The position numbers and the translations under genes were made by a program. From positions 1 through 7,202 of the forward strand of contig DASPKS010000165.1 in the NCBI GenBank assembly GCA_035628035.1: a stretch of 7,202 nucleotides of DNA, given 5' to 3'. Under the pieces are notes generated by a model. It saw only the letters and a list, made by a program, of their open reading frames with translations. It was not told the origin of the DNA and searched no databases. Positions 1 to 6,629 of the stretch are shown one piece after another. This DNA comes from DASPKS01 sp035628035 (lineage in GTDB: Bacteria > Bacteroidota > Rhodothermia > Rhodothermales > Rubricoccaceae). Each line of letters begins with the position of its first letter. Position 1 is the first letter of the stretch.

Positions 1-605
1 AGGAAGACGACGCCGGGGAGGGGCGGCTCTTGGGGGAAGCCCGGTCGCATACGGCGAGTGCCAACGAGGGCCATCGTGTCCCCGGAGGGGAGCGCGAGCA
101 CGCCGACCGCCACGCCGAACTCGTCGAGGGTATGGGGGCCGGGCTCCCCGGGGTCCGGCGGCTCTTGGAGCACAGCGTCTGCTTCCCACTCGCTCGCCTC
201 CGTGCGGCGATAGACGTGGGCATCCTCACGGAAGCTTCCATGCCGCGTCGCGCTTCCCACGAGGGCGTAGTCCCCGCCGAGGCTCACCGCGCTCGTGTGC
301 GTCGTAAGAACGGACGTCTCGGCCCAGAGGGAGTCCTCCACGGCCCAGCCTCCGGTTGCTAGGGGGTCGCGGACATAAACGGTCGCCTCCGCGGGGTAGT
401 ACGGGGGAGGGCCGCCCCTTACGGATCCTACGGCGAGACGGGAGCGCCCATCGCTGCTGGTCTCGGAGGCGGAAAGAGACCACCCGAAGAACTCGAACTC
501 CCCAGCGCCGCGGAGGGTGTCGGCCGGCACGCTCTGCGCGCCCCCCACCCCCGCTCGCAACGCAAGCAGTCCGAGCATAGGCCCGCGCAGGTAAAGAAGG
601 CGCAT
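1..605 (-). CDS. Secreted FG-GAP (integrin-alpha-like) beta-propeller protein, 3' end outside window
   Basis: The minus frame is open from an ATG at 605 to the left edge, giving 201 codons with no stop; the C-terminus is missing. Residues 1-25 look like a signal peptide: Arg-2, a Leu-rich stretch, then a GGAQS-type cleavage region; Met-10 is an alternative start. The rest has the rhythm of FG-GAP propeller blades. It shows EFFGWSLSAS (37-46) followed by RLAVGS and ATVYVRD, then VSLGGDYALVGS (108-119) followed by AHVYRR (129-134), then DEFGVAVGV (161-169) followed by DTMALVGTRR (176-185). Such blades form extracellular or surface propellers, often of unknown ligand; an exported location is inferred. 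It lies 62 bp downstream of the RsbW-like gene on the same strand, so read-through is possible. Codon use is less GC-biased than in the signalling operon (CTT, TCT, GTA, TAT and CTA occur). Family call is good; the specific function is unknown. Confidence 0.8.
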   Translation of the reverse strand, partial: MRLLYLRGPMLGLLALRAGVGGAQSVPADTLRGAGEFEFFGWSLSASETSSDGRSRLAVGSVRGGPPPYYPAEATVYVRDPLATGGWAVEDSLWAETSVLTTHTSAVSLGGDYALVGSATRHGSFREDAHVYRRTEASEWEADAVLQEPPDPGEPGPHTLDEFGVAVGVLALPSGDTMALVGTRRMRPGFPQEPPLPGVVF

Positions 606-667
606 GAGAGACCGGGCAACCCTGCCCAATGATAGGGCCGTGTCGGTGGAGCCCGCGGAGGGCGTCT

Positions 668-1096
668 TCAGCCGCGCTTCGCGCGGCGCTTCGTGAGGAC
701 CACCTCGCTCGACCCGTTGTGCGTCCGGAAGCGGACCTCGTCGACGAGCCGCTGGATGAGGTGGAGCCCGTAGCCGTGGAGCCGCCGCTCGGCCACGACG
801 TGCGCGAGGGGCGGGGCGGGCGAGGTCTTCGGGTCGTACGGCTTGCCCTGGTGGCGTACCGAGACGACCAGGCAGTCCGGCTTGACCGTGGCTTCCACCT
901 CCATGCGGCCGTCGGCGCGCCCGCCGTAGGCGTGCTCGATGGTGTTGGCGCACACCTCGTCCACCGCGAGCTGGAGCGCGAAGGCGTCGGCGGCGGGGAG
1001 CCCCGCCTCGTCGGCCCAGCCGGCCACGTGGCGCCGCACGCGGGCGAGGCAGCTCGTCCGGCTCGGGATGCGGAGGCGGTGGGCGCGGGGGGTCAT
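668..1096 (-). CDS. RsbW/SpoIIAB-family ATP-binding protein (anti-sigma factor / serine kinase-like)
   Basis: This 142-residue protein is the usual length for an RsbW-type GHKL ATPase. The family binds a target such as a sigma factor and phosphorylates the partner STAS protein. The N box is clear: AVDEVCANTIEHAYGG (44-59), with Glu-47 and Asn-51 in the ExxxN positions. The glycine-rich lid/G2 region is LHGYGLHLIQRLVDEV (106-121). The G1-type motif reads VRHQGKPYDP (80-89). His-82 (codon CAC, 851-853) stands where relatives have the Asp of DxG that contacts the adenine of ATP, so kinase activity is uncertain. The ATG at 1096 overlaps the STAS stop by one base (TGATG), so it is the last gene of the coupled operon. 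The 3' end contains a perfect 6-bp hairpin (672-686) inside the final codons, but no T-run follows. An equally possible reading is a non-catalytic antagonist that only binds its partners. Confidence 0.9.
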   Translation of the reverse strand: MTPRAHRLRIPSRTSCLARVRRHVAGWADEAGLPAADAFALQLAVDEVCANTIEHAYGGRADGRMEVEATVKPDCLVVSVRHQGKPYDPKTSPAPPLAHVVAERRLHGYGLHLIQRLVDEVRFRTHNGSSEVVLTKRRAKRG

Positions 1097-1506
1097 CACG
1101 AGGGGGACGCGACGGGGGCGTCGTCGGGGGCCTGCTCGCTGGCGCCGAACCGCGCCAGCGCGGCGTCCTCGGTCTCGACGATGTCGAACAGCATCGGGAA
1201 GCCGAGGAGGTCGAACACGTTGAACACGCGCGGCTGGAGGGCGGCGATCTTGAGGTCGCCGCCGCCCTGGCGGATCGGCTCGAGGAACGCCATGAACACG
1301 CCGAGCCCGGCCGAGGAGACGTAGTCGAGGGCAGGGCCGTGGACGACGAGGCGGGTGTGGCCTTCGTCGAGGCACTTCTGGAGGGCGGCCTCGAACTCGC
1401 CGGCGGTGTGGGCGTCGAGCTCGCCGTGGAGGTCGAGCACGCAGACGGGTGCGCCGGCCCCGGCGGGGTCGTCGCGGTGGCGGAAGGTGACGGAGAAGTT
1501 GCTCAC
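1096..1506 (-). CDS. STAS-domain anti-anti-sigma factor (RsbV/SpoIIAA type)
   Basis: This 136-residue single STAS domain protein is the phosphorylatable switch between the adjacent phosphatase and the RsbW-like ATPase. The core strand-helix pattern is present: VCVLDLHGELDAHTAGEFEA (21-40), LVVHGPALDYVSSAGLGVF (53-71), then GGDLKIAAL and a C-terminal helix. DYVSSAGLGVF carries the family phospho-acceptor site; Ser-64 or Ser-65 is the expected target. In this family the unphosphorylated form binds RsbW-like proteins and frees their target. The start is the GTG at 1506. It overlaps the phosphatase stop as GTGA (four bases) and gives MSNFSVTF, the normal STAS N-terminus, so translation is probably coupled. 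The last ~15 residues (ASEQAPDDAPVASPS) are a low-complexity acidic/Pro tail beyond the domain. Function is confident; the pathway output is not known. Confidence 0.92.
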   Translation of the reverse strand: MSNFSVTFRHRDDPAGAGAPVCVLDLHGELDAHTAGEFEAALQKCLDEGHTRLVVHGPALDYVSSAGLGVFMAFLEPIRQGGGDLKIAALQPRVFNVFDLLGFPMLFDIVETEDAALARFGASEQAPDDAPVASPS

Positions 1507-3746
1507 GAGACGGGGAGGGGTTCGTCCGCAAACGCGGGGCGGATGACGTAGGGGGCGGCCCCATCGGTGGAGGCCGACGGGGCGGCGGGGCCGGTCCAGC
1601 GGAGGACGACGACGGAGAGGTCGTCGCGCGCGGCGGCCTCGGCGCCCTCGGCGAAGCCGCGCTGGGCGGCGAGGAGGTGGGCGAGGAGCTCCGGCGCCGG
1701 GCGCTCGCGGTGCGCGCACACGACCTCGGCGAGGCGCTCGTAGCCGAACTCCTCGCCCGCCGCGCTCCGCCGCTCGACGAGCCCGTCGGTGTAGAGCGCG
1801 AACACGTCGCCGGGCGCGAGCGCCACCTCCTGCTCGGCGAGGGCGTGGCGGAAGAGCGGCCCCGAGGCGAGGCCGAGGCCGAGGCCGTCGGCGCGGAGGA
1901 GCCAGCACTGCCCGTCGGCGCGGGCCATCACGACGGGGCAGTGCCCCGCGCGGGCGAAGGTGAACGTGCCGCGCTTCGGGTCGAGCACGCCGTAGACGGC
2001 CGAGATGAAGGCGCGGCGGCCGAGGGAGGGGCGGAGGGCCTCGTTCGCCCGCGCGAGGAAGTCGCCCGGCGAGGGGGCGAGGGCGGCGAGGGCCTGGAAG
2101 ATCCCCTTCAGCTCGGCCATGTAGAACGCGGCGGCCGTGCCCTTCCCCGAGACGTCGGCCACGAGCACGCCGAGCCGCCCGTCGGGGAGGGCGACGACGT
2201 CGTAGTAGTCGCCGCCGACCTCCTGCGAGGACTCCTCGGCCACCGCGAGCTCGATGCCGGGCACGGTGGGGAGGTGCTGGGGGAGGAGCCGCTGCTGCAC
2301 CTCCCGCGCGAGGGCGAGCTCGCGCGCGAGCCGCTCCTGCTCCAGCGCCTGCGCGAAGAGGCTCGCGCTCTGGAGGGCGAGGGCGGCCTGCCCGGCGAAC
2401 GTGGCGAGGGCGCCGACGTCGTCTTCCTCGAACCCCTGCGCGTGGCGGCGCGTGGCGAAGAGGGCGCCGTGCTCGTGGCCGCCTGCCTGGAGGGGGAGCA
2501 CGAGGAGGCTGCCGAGGCCGTCGCCGGGGCGGGCGCGCACGCGGTGGTCGGCGGCGGCGTGGGGGAGGAGGAGGGGCGTGCCCTGGGACGCGACGGCCCC
2601 GGCGAGCGCCGGCACGTCCACGAGGCGCTCGGCGTCGGCGGGAGCGAGCCCCTTCGCGGCGACGACCGCCGGGCGGAGGGAGCCCGAGCGGGGGTCGGCG
2701 AGGGCGAGCCACGCCGTCTCGGCGATGCCGGCCGCGACGGGCGCCTCGGCCACCGTGCTCACCAGGCGGTCGCGGTCGAGCACCTGCCCTGACAGCTCGG
2801 CCAGCGCGCGGAACGCCCGGATCTCGCCGGAGCGCCGCGCATACGCTTCCGTCGTGGGGAGGTGGAAGAGGAGCGAGAGGAGCGCCGTGACGGCGTAGAT
2901 CAGCCCGAATGCGAACGCCATCATCACGAGGTCGTACAGCGGGCGGCTGAACAGCGTGACGACGGCGAGCTCCGACTCCTCGAACACCCCGCCGCCGACG
3001 ATGAGCGCCGCCGCCGCGCCGCTGGACCGCTGCTGGAGCGCGAGGGCGAGCGCGACGATGAGCCCGATGCACAGCGCGCACGTCCCGAGCTTGTGCCGGA
3101 ACGTGAGCGGGGCGATCCACGCCAGCCGGAACGCCAGCACGATGGCGAGCAAGAAGAACGGGGCGACGAGGGCGCTCTGGACGACGGTCGGGCTATCGAA
3201 CGGGCGTAGCGCGAGGTCCGCCGTGGCCCCGACGGCCATCGCCCCGAGCAACCAGCGCCAGAGCGCGAGGGTGCGGCGCGTGCGGCGGGCGAGCACGAGG
3301 GGCCGGAGGCTGAGGAGGAGCGCCGCGCCGACGAGGGCGTCGGCCGCGGCGAAGGCCGTCGCGAGGGCGACCGTGCGCGGGCCGGTCGCCATCCCCGTGA
3401 GGGCGTTCACCGAGCCGGGCCCGATGGTGGCACGCATCCCCTCCGAGAGGAGGACGAGCCCCGTGACGAGGAGGAACGGCGTCCAGAGTGCGCGGAGGGG
3501 CTCGGCCGGGCGCCGCGCGAAGGCGAGGTCGAGCAGCGCGTACGTCAGCGCGGCCGCGAGGACGGCGACCCCGTTGAGGAGGGCGTGCGTGATCGCGGCC
3601 GGCGGCGTCCCGATGAGCGCGTACGTCCCCCGCACGACGGCGATGCCGACGACGAGCACGGCGAGCACGACCCCCGCGGCGACGCGGCGGGCCCGCGTGC
3701 CGAGCAGCACGTCGAGGGAGCGATCCAGCGAGGGGAGGAACGGCAA
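1503..3746 (-). CDS. Membrane-bound GAF-SpoIIE (PP2C-type) serine phosphatase
   Basis: This 747-residue protein is the expected input arm of the partner switch, dephosphorylating the STAS protein encoded next to it. Residues 20-297 hold about eight hydrophobic segments (roughly 23-45, 52-76, 86-101, 125-150, 160-180, 188-212, 217-238, 260-296), an integral membrane sensor I do not recognise. Residues 310-465 fit a GAF domain ending in GALATFAGQAALALQSA. Residues 465-490 are a charged, probably coiled-coil linker (EQERLARELALAREVQQRLL). Residues 500-716 are the PP2C/SpoIIE domain: EVGGDYYDV (509-517), VADVSGKGTAAAFYMAELKG (529-548), ALYTDGLVE (650-658) and RDDLSVVVLR (707-716) keep the metal-binding Asp residues. 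A ~30-residue tail follows. The start is TTG at 3746, with no clear ribosome binding site; no ATG or GTG lies in frame in the 80 bases upstream. GTG at codon 13 is an alternative. The sensed signal is unknown; GAF and membrane parts suggest a small molecule or envelope cue. Confidence 0.92.
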   Translation of the reverse strand: MPFLPSLDRSLDVLLGTRARRVAAGVVLAVLVVGIAVVRGTYALIGTPPAAITHALLNGVAVLAAALTYALLDLAFARRPAEPLRALWTPFLLVTGLVLLSEGMRATIGPGSVNALTGMATGPRTVALATAFAAADALVGAALLLSLRPLVLARRTRRTLALWRWLLGAMAVGATADLALRPFDSPTVVQSALVAPFFLLAIVLAFRLAWIAPLTFRHKLGTCALCIGLIVALALALQQRSSGAAAALIVGGGVFEESELAVVTLFSRPLYDLVMMAFAFGLIYAVTALLSLLFHLPTTEAYARRSGEIRAFRALAELSGQVLDRDRLVSTVAEAPVAAGIAETAWLALADPRSGSLRPAVVAAKGLAPADAERLVDVPALAGAVASQGTPLLLPHAAADHRVRARPGDGLGSLLVLPLQAGGHEHGALFATRRHAQGFEEDDVGALATFAGQAALALQSASLFAQALEQERLARELALAREVQQRLLPQHLPTVPGIELAVAEESSQEVGGDYYDVVALPDGRLGVLVADVSGKGTAAAFYMAELKGIFQALAALAPSPGDFLARANEALRPSLGRRAFISAVYGVLDPKRGTFTFARAGHCPVVMARADGQCWLLRADGLGLGLASGPLFRHALAEQEVALAPGDVFALYTDGLVERRSAAGEEFGYERLAEVVCAHRERPAPELLAHLLAAQRGFAEGAEAAARDDLSVVVLRWTGPAAPSASTDGAAPYVIRPAFADEPLPVS

Positions 3747-3919
3747 CGGGGCGAGCCGGACGTCAGGCGGGGATATCGCGGCGGACGGCCGCCGGGTTGC
3801 GAACGGCCCCCGGCGGCTCCAGCAATATACCGGGGCGGGTGGGGGACCCCGGCGCCGGTAACTTCCCCGGCAGGGGGCCCGTACGAGGGCTCGCCTGCGC
3901 AGCCTGCTTCCTCTCCGCC
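3747..3919. promoter_or_regulatory. Divergent intergenic region with possible shared promoter island
   Basis: This 173-bp gap separates the leftward signalling operon from the rightward repeat-protein gene, so it must hold promoters for one or both. The only AT-rich spot is CAGCAATATACC at 3820-3831. Read leftwards it gives TATATTGC, a partial match to the Bacteroidota -7 element TAnnTTTG, 76 bases upstream of the phosphatase start. Read rightwards it gives TATACC. No convincing -35/-33 partner is placed at the right spacing on either strand. A perfect 10-bp palindrome CCGGCGCCGG lies at 3849-3858 and could be an operator, though such palindromes also arise by chance at this GC content. The right part (3797-3919) is open in the downstream gene frame and could be coding if a further-upstream start is used. 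Confidence 0.3.
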
Positions 3920-5713
3920 TTGTCCCGAACCGGCGTCTCCCGCCTCCTCCTCCTCGCCCTCGTCGGGGTCCTCCTCTTCGCCCTCGTCCGGCTCTTCTCC
4001 GACGGGGACGGCGGCGGGGGCGCCGTCGCGTTCACGGACCTGGAGCCGGACGGCCTGGAGCGCCGCGCGTTCCGCCTGAGCCAGCCGGTTCGCCTGGCCA
4101 TCGGGGCCGGAGGCTCGTTCGAGGCCGACACCACGATGGCCGCCTACGCGTGGATCGTCCGCCGCACGGGCGGCGTGGAGGGGGGTGAGGTCGTCTGGCG
4201 GATGCGGCCGCGCCGCCCCGCGCGCGGCACCTTCGCCGCCGTCGCCGACACGGTCACCCTCACCGCGGGGGTGTACGACGCCTACTTCGCGAGCTACGGC
4301 GACCCCGTCGTGCGGCGGCGCCCCAGGGGCCGGGGCTTCCGCGAGCGCCTCACCGCTTTCTTCAGCCGCGACGGCCGCGTGTGGCACGGCGACGCCTCCC
4401 GGTGGTACTTCCGCGTCGACCCGGCGGACCCGGCCGATGCGGAGGCCCTCGAAGGGGCCGACGAAGAGGACGGCGGCGGCGAGACCGACAGCCTGCTGTG
4501 GGCCGGCCGCCCCGCCCACGCGGGCGAGCGCCACGAGCACCTCTTCGAGGTGACGGCGCCCGTGGCCGTCCGCCTCGTCGCGCTGGCGGGGGTCGAGCGC
4601 GGCGCCGTCCGCGACACCGCGCGCCTGGAGCGGATGGGCACCGGCGTCGTGTGGGCGATGACGGCGCGCGGGACGACGTGGGCCGGCGGGGCCCTCCGGA
4701 ACCGCCGCGCCGACACCACGCTCACCCTCACGCCGGGGCTCTACCGCGCCACCTTCCGCGCGGCCGACGACCACGCCTACGACCACTGGGCCGCGAACCC
4801 GCCCTTCATCCCCACGGCGTGGGGGCTCGCCGTGGCCGTGGCCGACCCCGCGCAGCGCGACCGCATCGTCGCCTTCGACCCGTGGGCGCGCCTCCCCCGC
4901 ATCGCCTCCTTCACGTGCGTCAGCGACGACCGCCTCGAGGAGGCCTCGTTCACGCTGCCCGACACCACGGCCGTCCTCGTCTACGCGCTCGGCGAGGTCA
5001 TCGGCTCCTCCGTCTACGACTACGGGTGGCTCACGAGCGAGCCGGCGCCGGGCGCCCCCTCCACGACCGTCTGGGAGATGACGTCGGAGAACACGCGCCA
5101 CGCCGGCGGCGGCGACAAGAACCGTGAGGCCGAGGCGCTCCTCACGCTCGCCCCCGGCACGTACACCCTCCACTACCGCACCGACGGCTCCCATGCCTGC
5201 CACGCCTTCAACGACGAGGAGCCGGCGCACCCCGACCGCTGGGGCATCACGCTCTTCGCGCTCGACCCCACGTTCGACCTCGCCCGCATCGCGTACCACG
5301 ACGCCCTCGCGTTCAACCACCGGAGGCACGCCGGCGGCGGGAGCGGCGGGGCCGCGCTCGCCGACCTCACCCGCCTCGGCAACGACACCCTCGCCACGGC
5401 CGCGTTCCAGCTCGACGCCCCCGCGAGCGTCCGCATCGTCGCCGTGGGCGAGATCGTCCCCAGCCAGCGGCTCGACTACGGGTGGATCACGAACGCGGCG
5501 GGGCAGACCGTCTGGCAGATGACGCGCGAGAACACGCAGTGGGCCGGCGGCTCGAAGAAGAACCGCACCTTCGACGGCGCGGTAGCGCTCGACGCGGGGA
5601 CGTACACCGTGCACTTCCAGACGGACGGGGCGCACGCCTACAACGCGTTCCTCCAGCAGCCCCCGTCTGAGCCGTCGGCGTGGGGCATCCGCATCGAGCG
5701 CGCCGAGGAGTAG
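3920..5713 (+). CDS. Membrane-anchored protein with four tandem ~120-residue repeat domains, unknown function
   Basis: I do not recognise this family. Starting at TTG 3920 the product is 597 residues: MSRTGVS, then a hydrophobic segment (LLLLALVGVLLFALVRLF, 10-27) that fits an uncleaved signal anchor, then an extracytoplasmic body. The body is four diverged copies of one domain, at about residues 38-169, 188-310, 328-450 and 478-597. The shared core is a DYGW-type motif, V-W-x-M-T, (E)NT-x-x-AGG-x-x-(K)NR, L-x-x-GTY-x-x-x-(Y/F)-x-(T)D-x-x-HA-Y, and a closing WGI. Units 3 and 4 are nearly canonical; units 1 and 2 are eroded or modified. The pattern suggests an all-beta repeat used for binding, but no catalytic motif is visible. 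The start is uncertain: the frame stays open upstream, with GTG at 3839 and TTG at 3797 possible, but the extra residues look non-coding. It is divergent from the phosphatase operon and 73 bp before prmA. Codon use matches the genome core, so it is probably resident. Confidence 0.85.
   Translation: MSRTGVSRLLLLALVGVLLFALVRLFSDGDGGGGAVAFTDLEPDGLERRAFRLSQPVRLAIGAGGSFEADTTMAAYAWIVRRTGGVEGGEVVWRMRPRRPARGTFAAVADTVTLTAGVYDAYFASYGDPVVRRRPRGRGFRERLTAFFSRDGRVWHGDASRWYFRVDPADPADAEALEGADEEDGGGETDSLLWAGRPAHAGERHEHLFEVTAPVAVRLVALAGVERGAVRDTARLERMGTGVVWAMTARGTTWAGGALRNRRADTTLTLTPGLYRATFRAADDHAYDHWAANPPFIPTAWGLAVAVADPAQRDRIVAFDPWARLPRIASFTCVSDDRLEEASFTLPDTTAVLVYALGEVIGSSVYDYGWLTSEPAPGAPSTTVWEMTSENTRHAGGGDKNREAEALLTLAPGTYTLHYRTDGSHACHAFNDEEPAHPDRWGITLFALDPTFDLARIAYHDALAFNHRRHAGGGSGGAALADLTRLGNDTLATAAFQLDAPASVRIVAVGEIVPSQRLDYGWITNAAGQTVWQMTRENTQWAGGSKKNRTFDGAVALDAGTYTVHFQTDGAHAYNAFLQQPPSEPSAWGIRIERAEE
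4031..5710 (+). repeat. Four tandem protein-level repeats within the anchored repeat protein
   Basis: Unit boundaries by eye are 4031-4426, 4481-4849, 4901-5269 and 5351-5710. Matching core segments are VVWRMRPRRPARGTF (unit 1), VVWAMTARGTTWAGG (unit 2), TVWEMTSENTRHAGG (unit 3) and TVWQMTRENTQWAGG (unit 4). They are followed by LTAGVYDAYF, LTPGLYRATF, LAPGTYTLHY and LDAGTYTVHF. The closing motifs are SRWYFRVDP, TAWGLAVAVADP, DRWGITLFALDP and SAWGIRIE. The DNA is too diverged for simple nucleotide repeats, so this is an old domain duplication rather than a recent expansion. Confidence 0.85.
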
Positions 5714-5788
5714 ACGGAGAACGGGAGACAGAAGACGGAGGCCGGATCTAGCTTCGCTGTCCTCCGGCCGCTGTCCTCCATCTTCCGT
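5712..5788. repeat. Imperfect palindrome with purine-rich and pyrimidine-rich arms before prmA
   Basis: The gap between the repeat protein and prmA is one imperfect inverted repeat. The inner stem is exact: GGCCGGA (5740-5746) pairs with TCCGGCC (5763-5769) across a 16-base loop. The outer arm 5714-5731 pairs with 5771-5788 at 13 of 18 positions, and the mismatches are transitions. The left arm is almost pure purine plus C, with AGACGGAG at 5712-5719 and 5733-5740. The right arm is pyrimidine-rich, with CGCTGTCCTCC directly repeated at 5755-5765 and 5769-5779. The right arm reaches into the GTG start of prmA and occupies the site where a ribosome binding site would lie. It could act as a terminator-like hairpin (no T-run), a translational control structure, or a dispersed intergenic repeat. 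Confidence 0.6.
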
Positions 5789-6620
5789 GCGAACCCTCGC
5801 CCTCACCGTCCGCCTCGCCGACGACCACCACGAGGCCCTCATCGCCGAGCTGGCCGACCTCGGCTTCGACGCCTTCGAGTCGGACGATGACCGCCTCATC
5901 GCCTACGGCCCCGCCGCCGAATGGGACGACGTGTCGCGCGACGCGGTGACCGCGTGGCTCTACGCGCGGGGGCTGGACGACGCGGAGGTGGAGGAAACGC
6001 TCGTCGAGCCGGAGAACTGGAACGCCCGCTGGGAGGCGACGATGCAGCCCGTCGTGGCCGGCCGGTTCGTCGTCGCGCCGACGTGGGCGGCACTCCCGCC
6101 GGAGGCCGAGGGGCGGCGCGTGCTGCGGATCGACCCCAAGATGAGCTTCGGGACGGGCTACCACGAGAGCACGCGGCTCGCGCTTGGCCTCCTCCCGCGC
6201 GTCGTCCATCCCGGCGCGCGCGTGCTCGACGTGGGCACGGGCACGGGCATCCTCGCCCTCGCCGCGCTCGCCCTCGGCGCCGACCACGCGCTCGGGTGCG
6301 ACATCGACCCGTGGTCCGTCGTCAACGCGGAGGAGAATGCGGGGCTCAACGGGTTCACCGACCGGTTCGAGGTGCGCGAGGGATCGCTGGAGGTGGTGCC
6401 CGAAGACGGGTTCGACCTCGTCTGCGCGAACATCCACCTCAACGTGCTCGTGGCGCTGCTGCCCGACCTGAAGGCGAAGCGCGTGCCCGGCGGGTTCTTG
6501 CTCCTCGCCGGCCTCCTCCGCACCGACCAGCCCGCGATGGAGGCCGCCCTCACGCGCGCCGGCCTCGCCGTGCAGGCCGAGGACGTGGAGGGGGAGTGGT
6601 GGGCCTGTGTGGCGGCTTAA
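5787..6620 (+). CDS. prmA: Ribosomal protein L11 methyltransferase PrmA
   Basis: PrmA is an S-adenosylmethionine-dependent enzyme that methylates ribosomal protein L11 on lysines and its N-terminus in the cytoplasm. The 277-residue product is within the usual length. Residues 1-60 match the N-terminal L11-binding domain (LALTVRLADDHHEALIAELA). ENWNARWEATMQPVVAGRF (76-94) is the typical linker. DPKMSFGTGYHESTRLAL (116-133) is the PrmA signature. VLDVGTGTGILALAAL (146-161) is the SAM-binding glycine loop. GCDIDPWSV (170-178) is motif II with the ribose-contacting acid. FDLVCANIHLNVLVALLPDL (209-228) is motif IV. The GTG start at 5787 gives the expected MRTLALTV N-terminus, but no ribosome binding site is visible because the palindrome fills that space. 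A small membrane gene begins nine bases after the TAA. Part of this gene's 3' end is repeated at the right edge of the window. Confidence 0.96.
   Translation: MRTLALTVRLADDHHEALIAELADLGFDAFESDDDRLIAYGPAAEWDDVSRDAVTAWLYARGLDDAEVEETLVEPENWNARWEATMQPVVAGRFVVAPTWAALPPEAEGRRVLRIDPKMSFGTGYHESTRLALGLLPRVVHPGARVLDVGTGTGILALAALALGADHALGCDIDPWSVVNAEENAGLNGFTDRFEVREGSLEVVPEDGFDLVCANIHLNVLVALLPDLKAKRVPGGFLLLAGLLRTDQPAMEAALTRAGLAVQAEDVEGEWWACVAA
6558..6611 (+). repeat. Intact parent copy of the direct repeat (prmA 3' end)
   Basis: These 54 bases encode the near-C-terminal AGLAVQAEDVEGEWWACV of PrmA. They recur in decayed form at 7155-7202, about 597 bases downstream in the same orientation, so the two copies bracket the small membrane protein gene. 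Confidence 0.8.
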
Positions 6621-6629
6621 CTAATCCCG

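Noticed and set aside
226..483. Short minus-strand open frame of 85 codons
   Set aside because: It is out of frame with the partial FG-GAP gene, which has coherent blade motifs over the same bases.
614..627. Hairpin GGGCA/TGCCC just upstream of the FG-GAP gene
   Set aside because: A 5-bp stem with no T-run is expected by chance at this GC content and no regulatory class fits.
651..686. Two small hairpins (651-663 and 672-686) as terminator of the signalling operon
   Set aside because: Stems are only 4 and 6 bp, the second lies inside the last codons of the RsbW-like gene, and neither is followed by a T-run on the minus strand.
1677..2792. Long plus-strand open frame (371 codons) opposite the phosphatase
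   Set aside because: It gives a Glu/Gly/Arg/Ala-rich product with no domain, directly opposite a frame with full PP2C and GAF motifs; it is an antisense shadow.
1096..3120. Minus-strand open frame that seems to fuse a 500-residue Arg/Pro-rich region to the STAS domain
   Set aside because: The upstream part is the +1 shadow of the phosphatase gene. The STAS gene proper begins at GTG 1506 with a GTGA overlap.
3545..5899. Very long open frame on the minus strand (784 codons) opposite the repeat protein
   Set aside because: It is a by-product of extreme GC bias: its product is Arg/Gly/Ala/Val-rich low complexity without motifs, while the plus strand carries clear repeated domains and the phosphatase 5' end.
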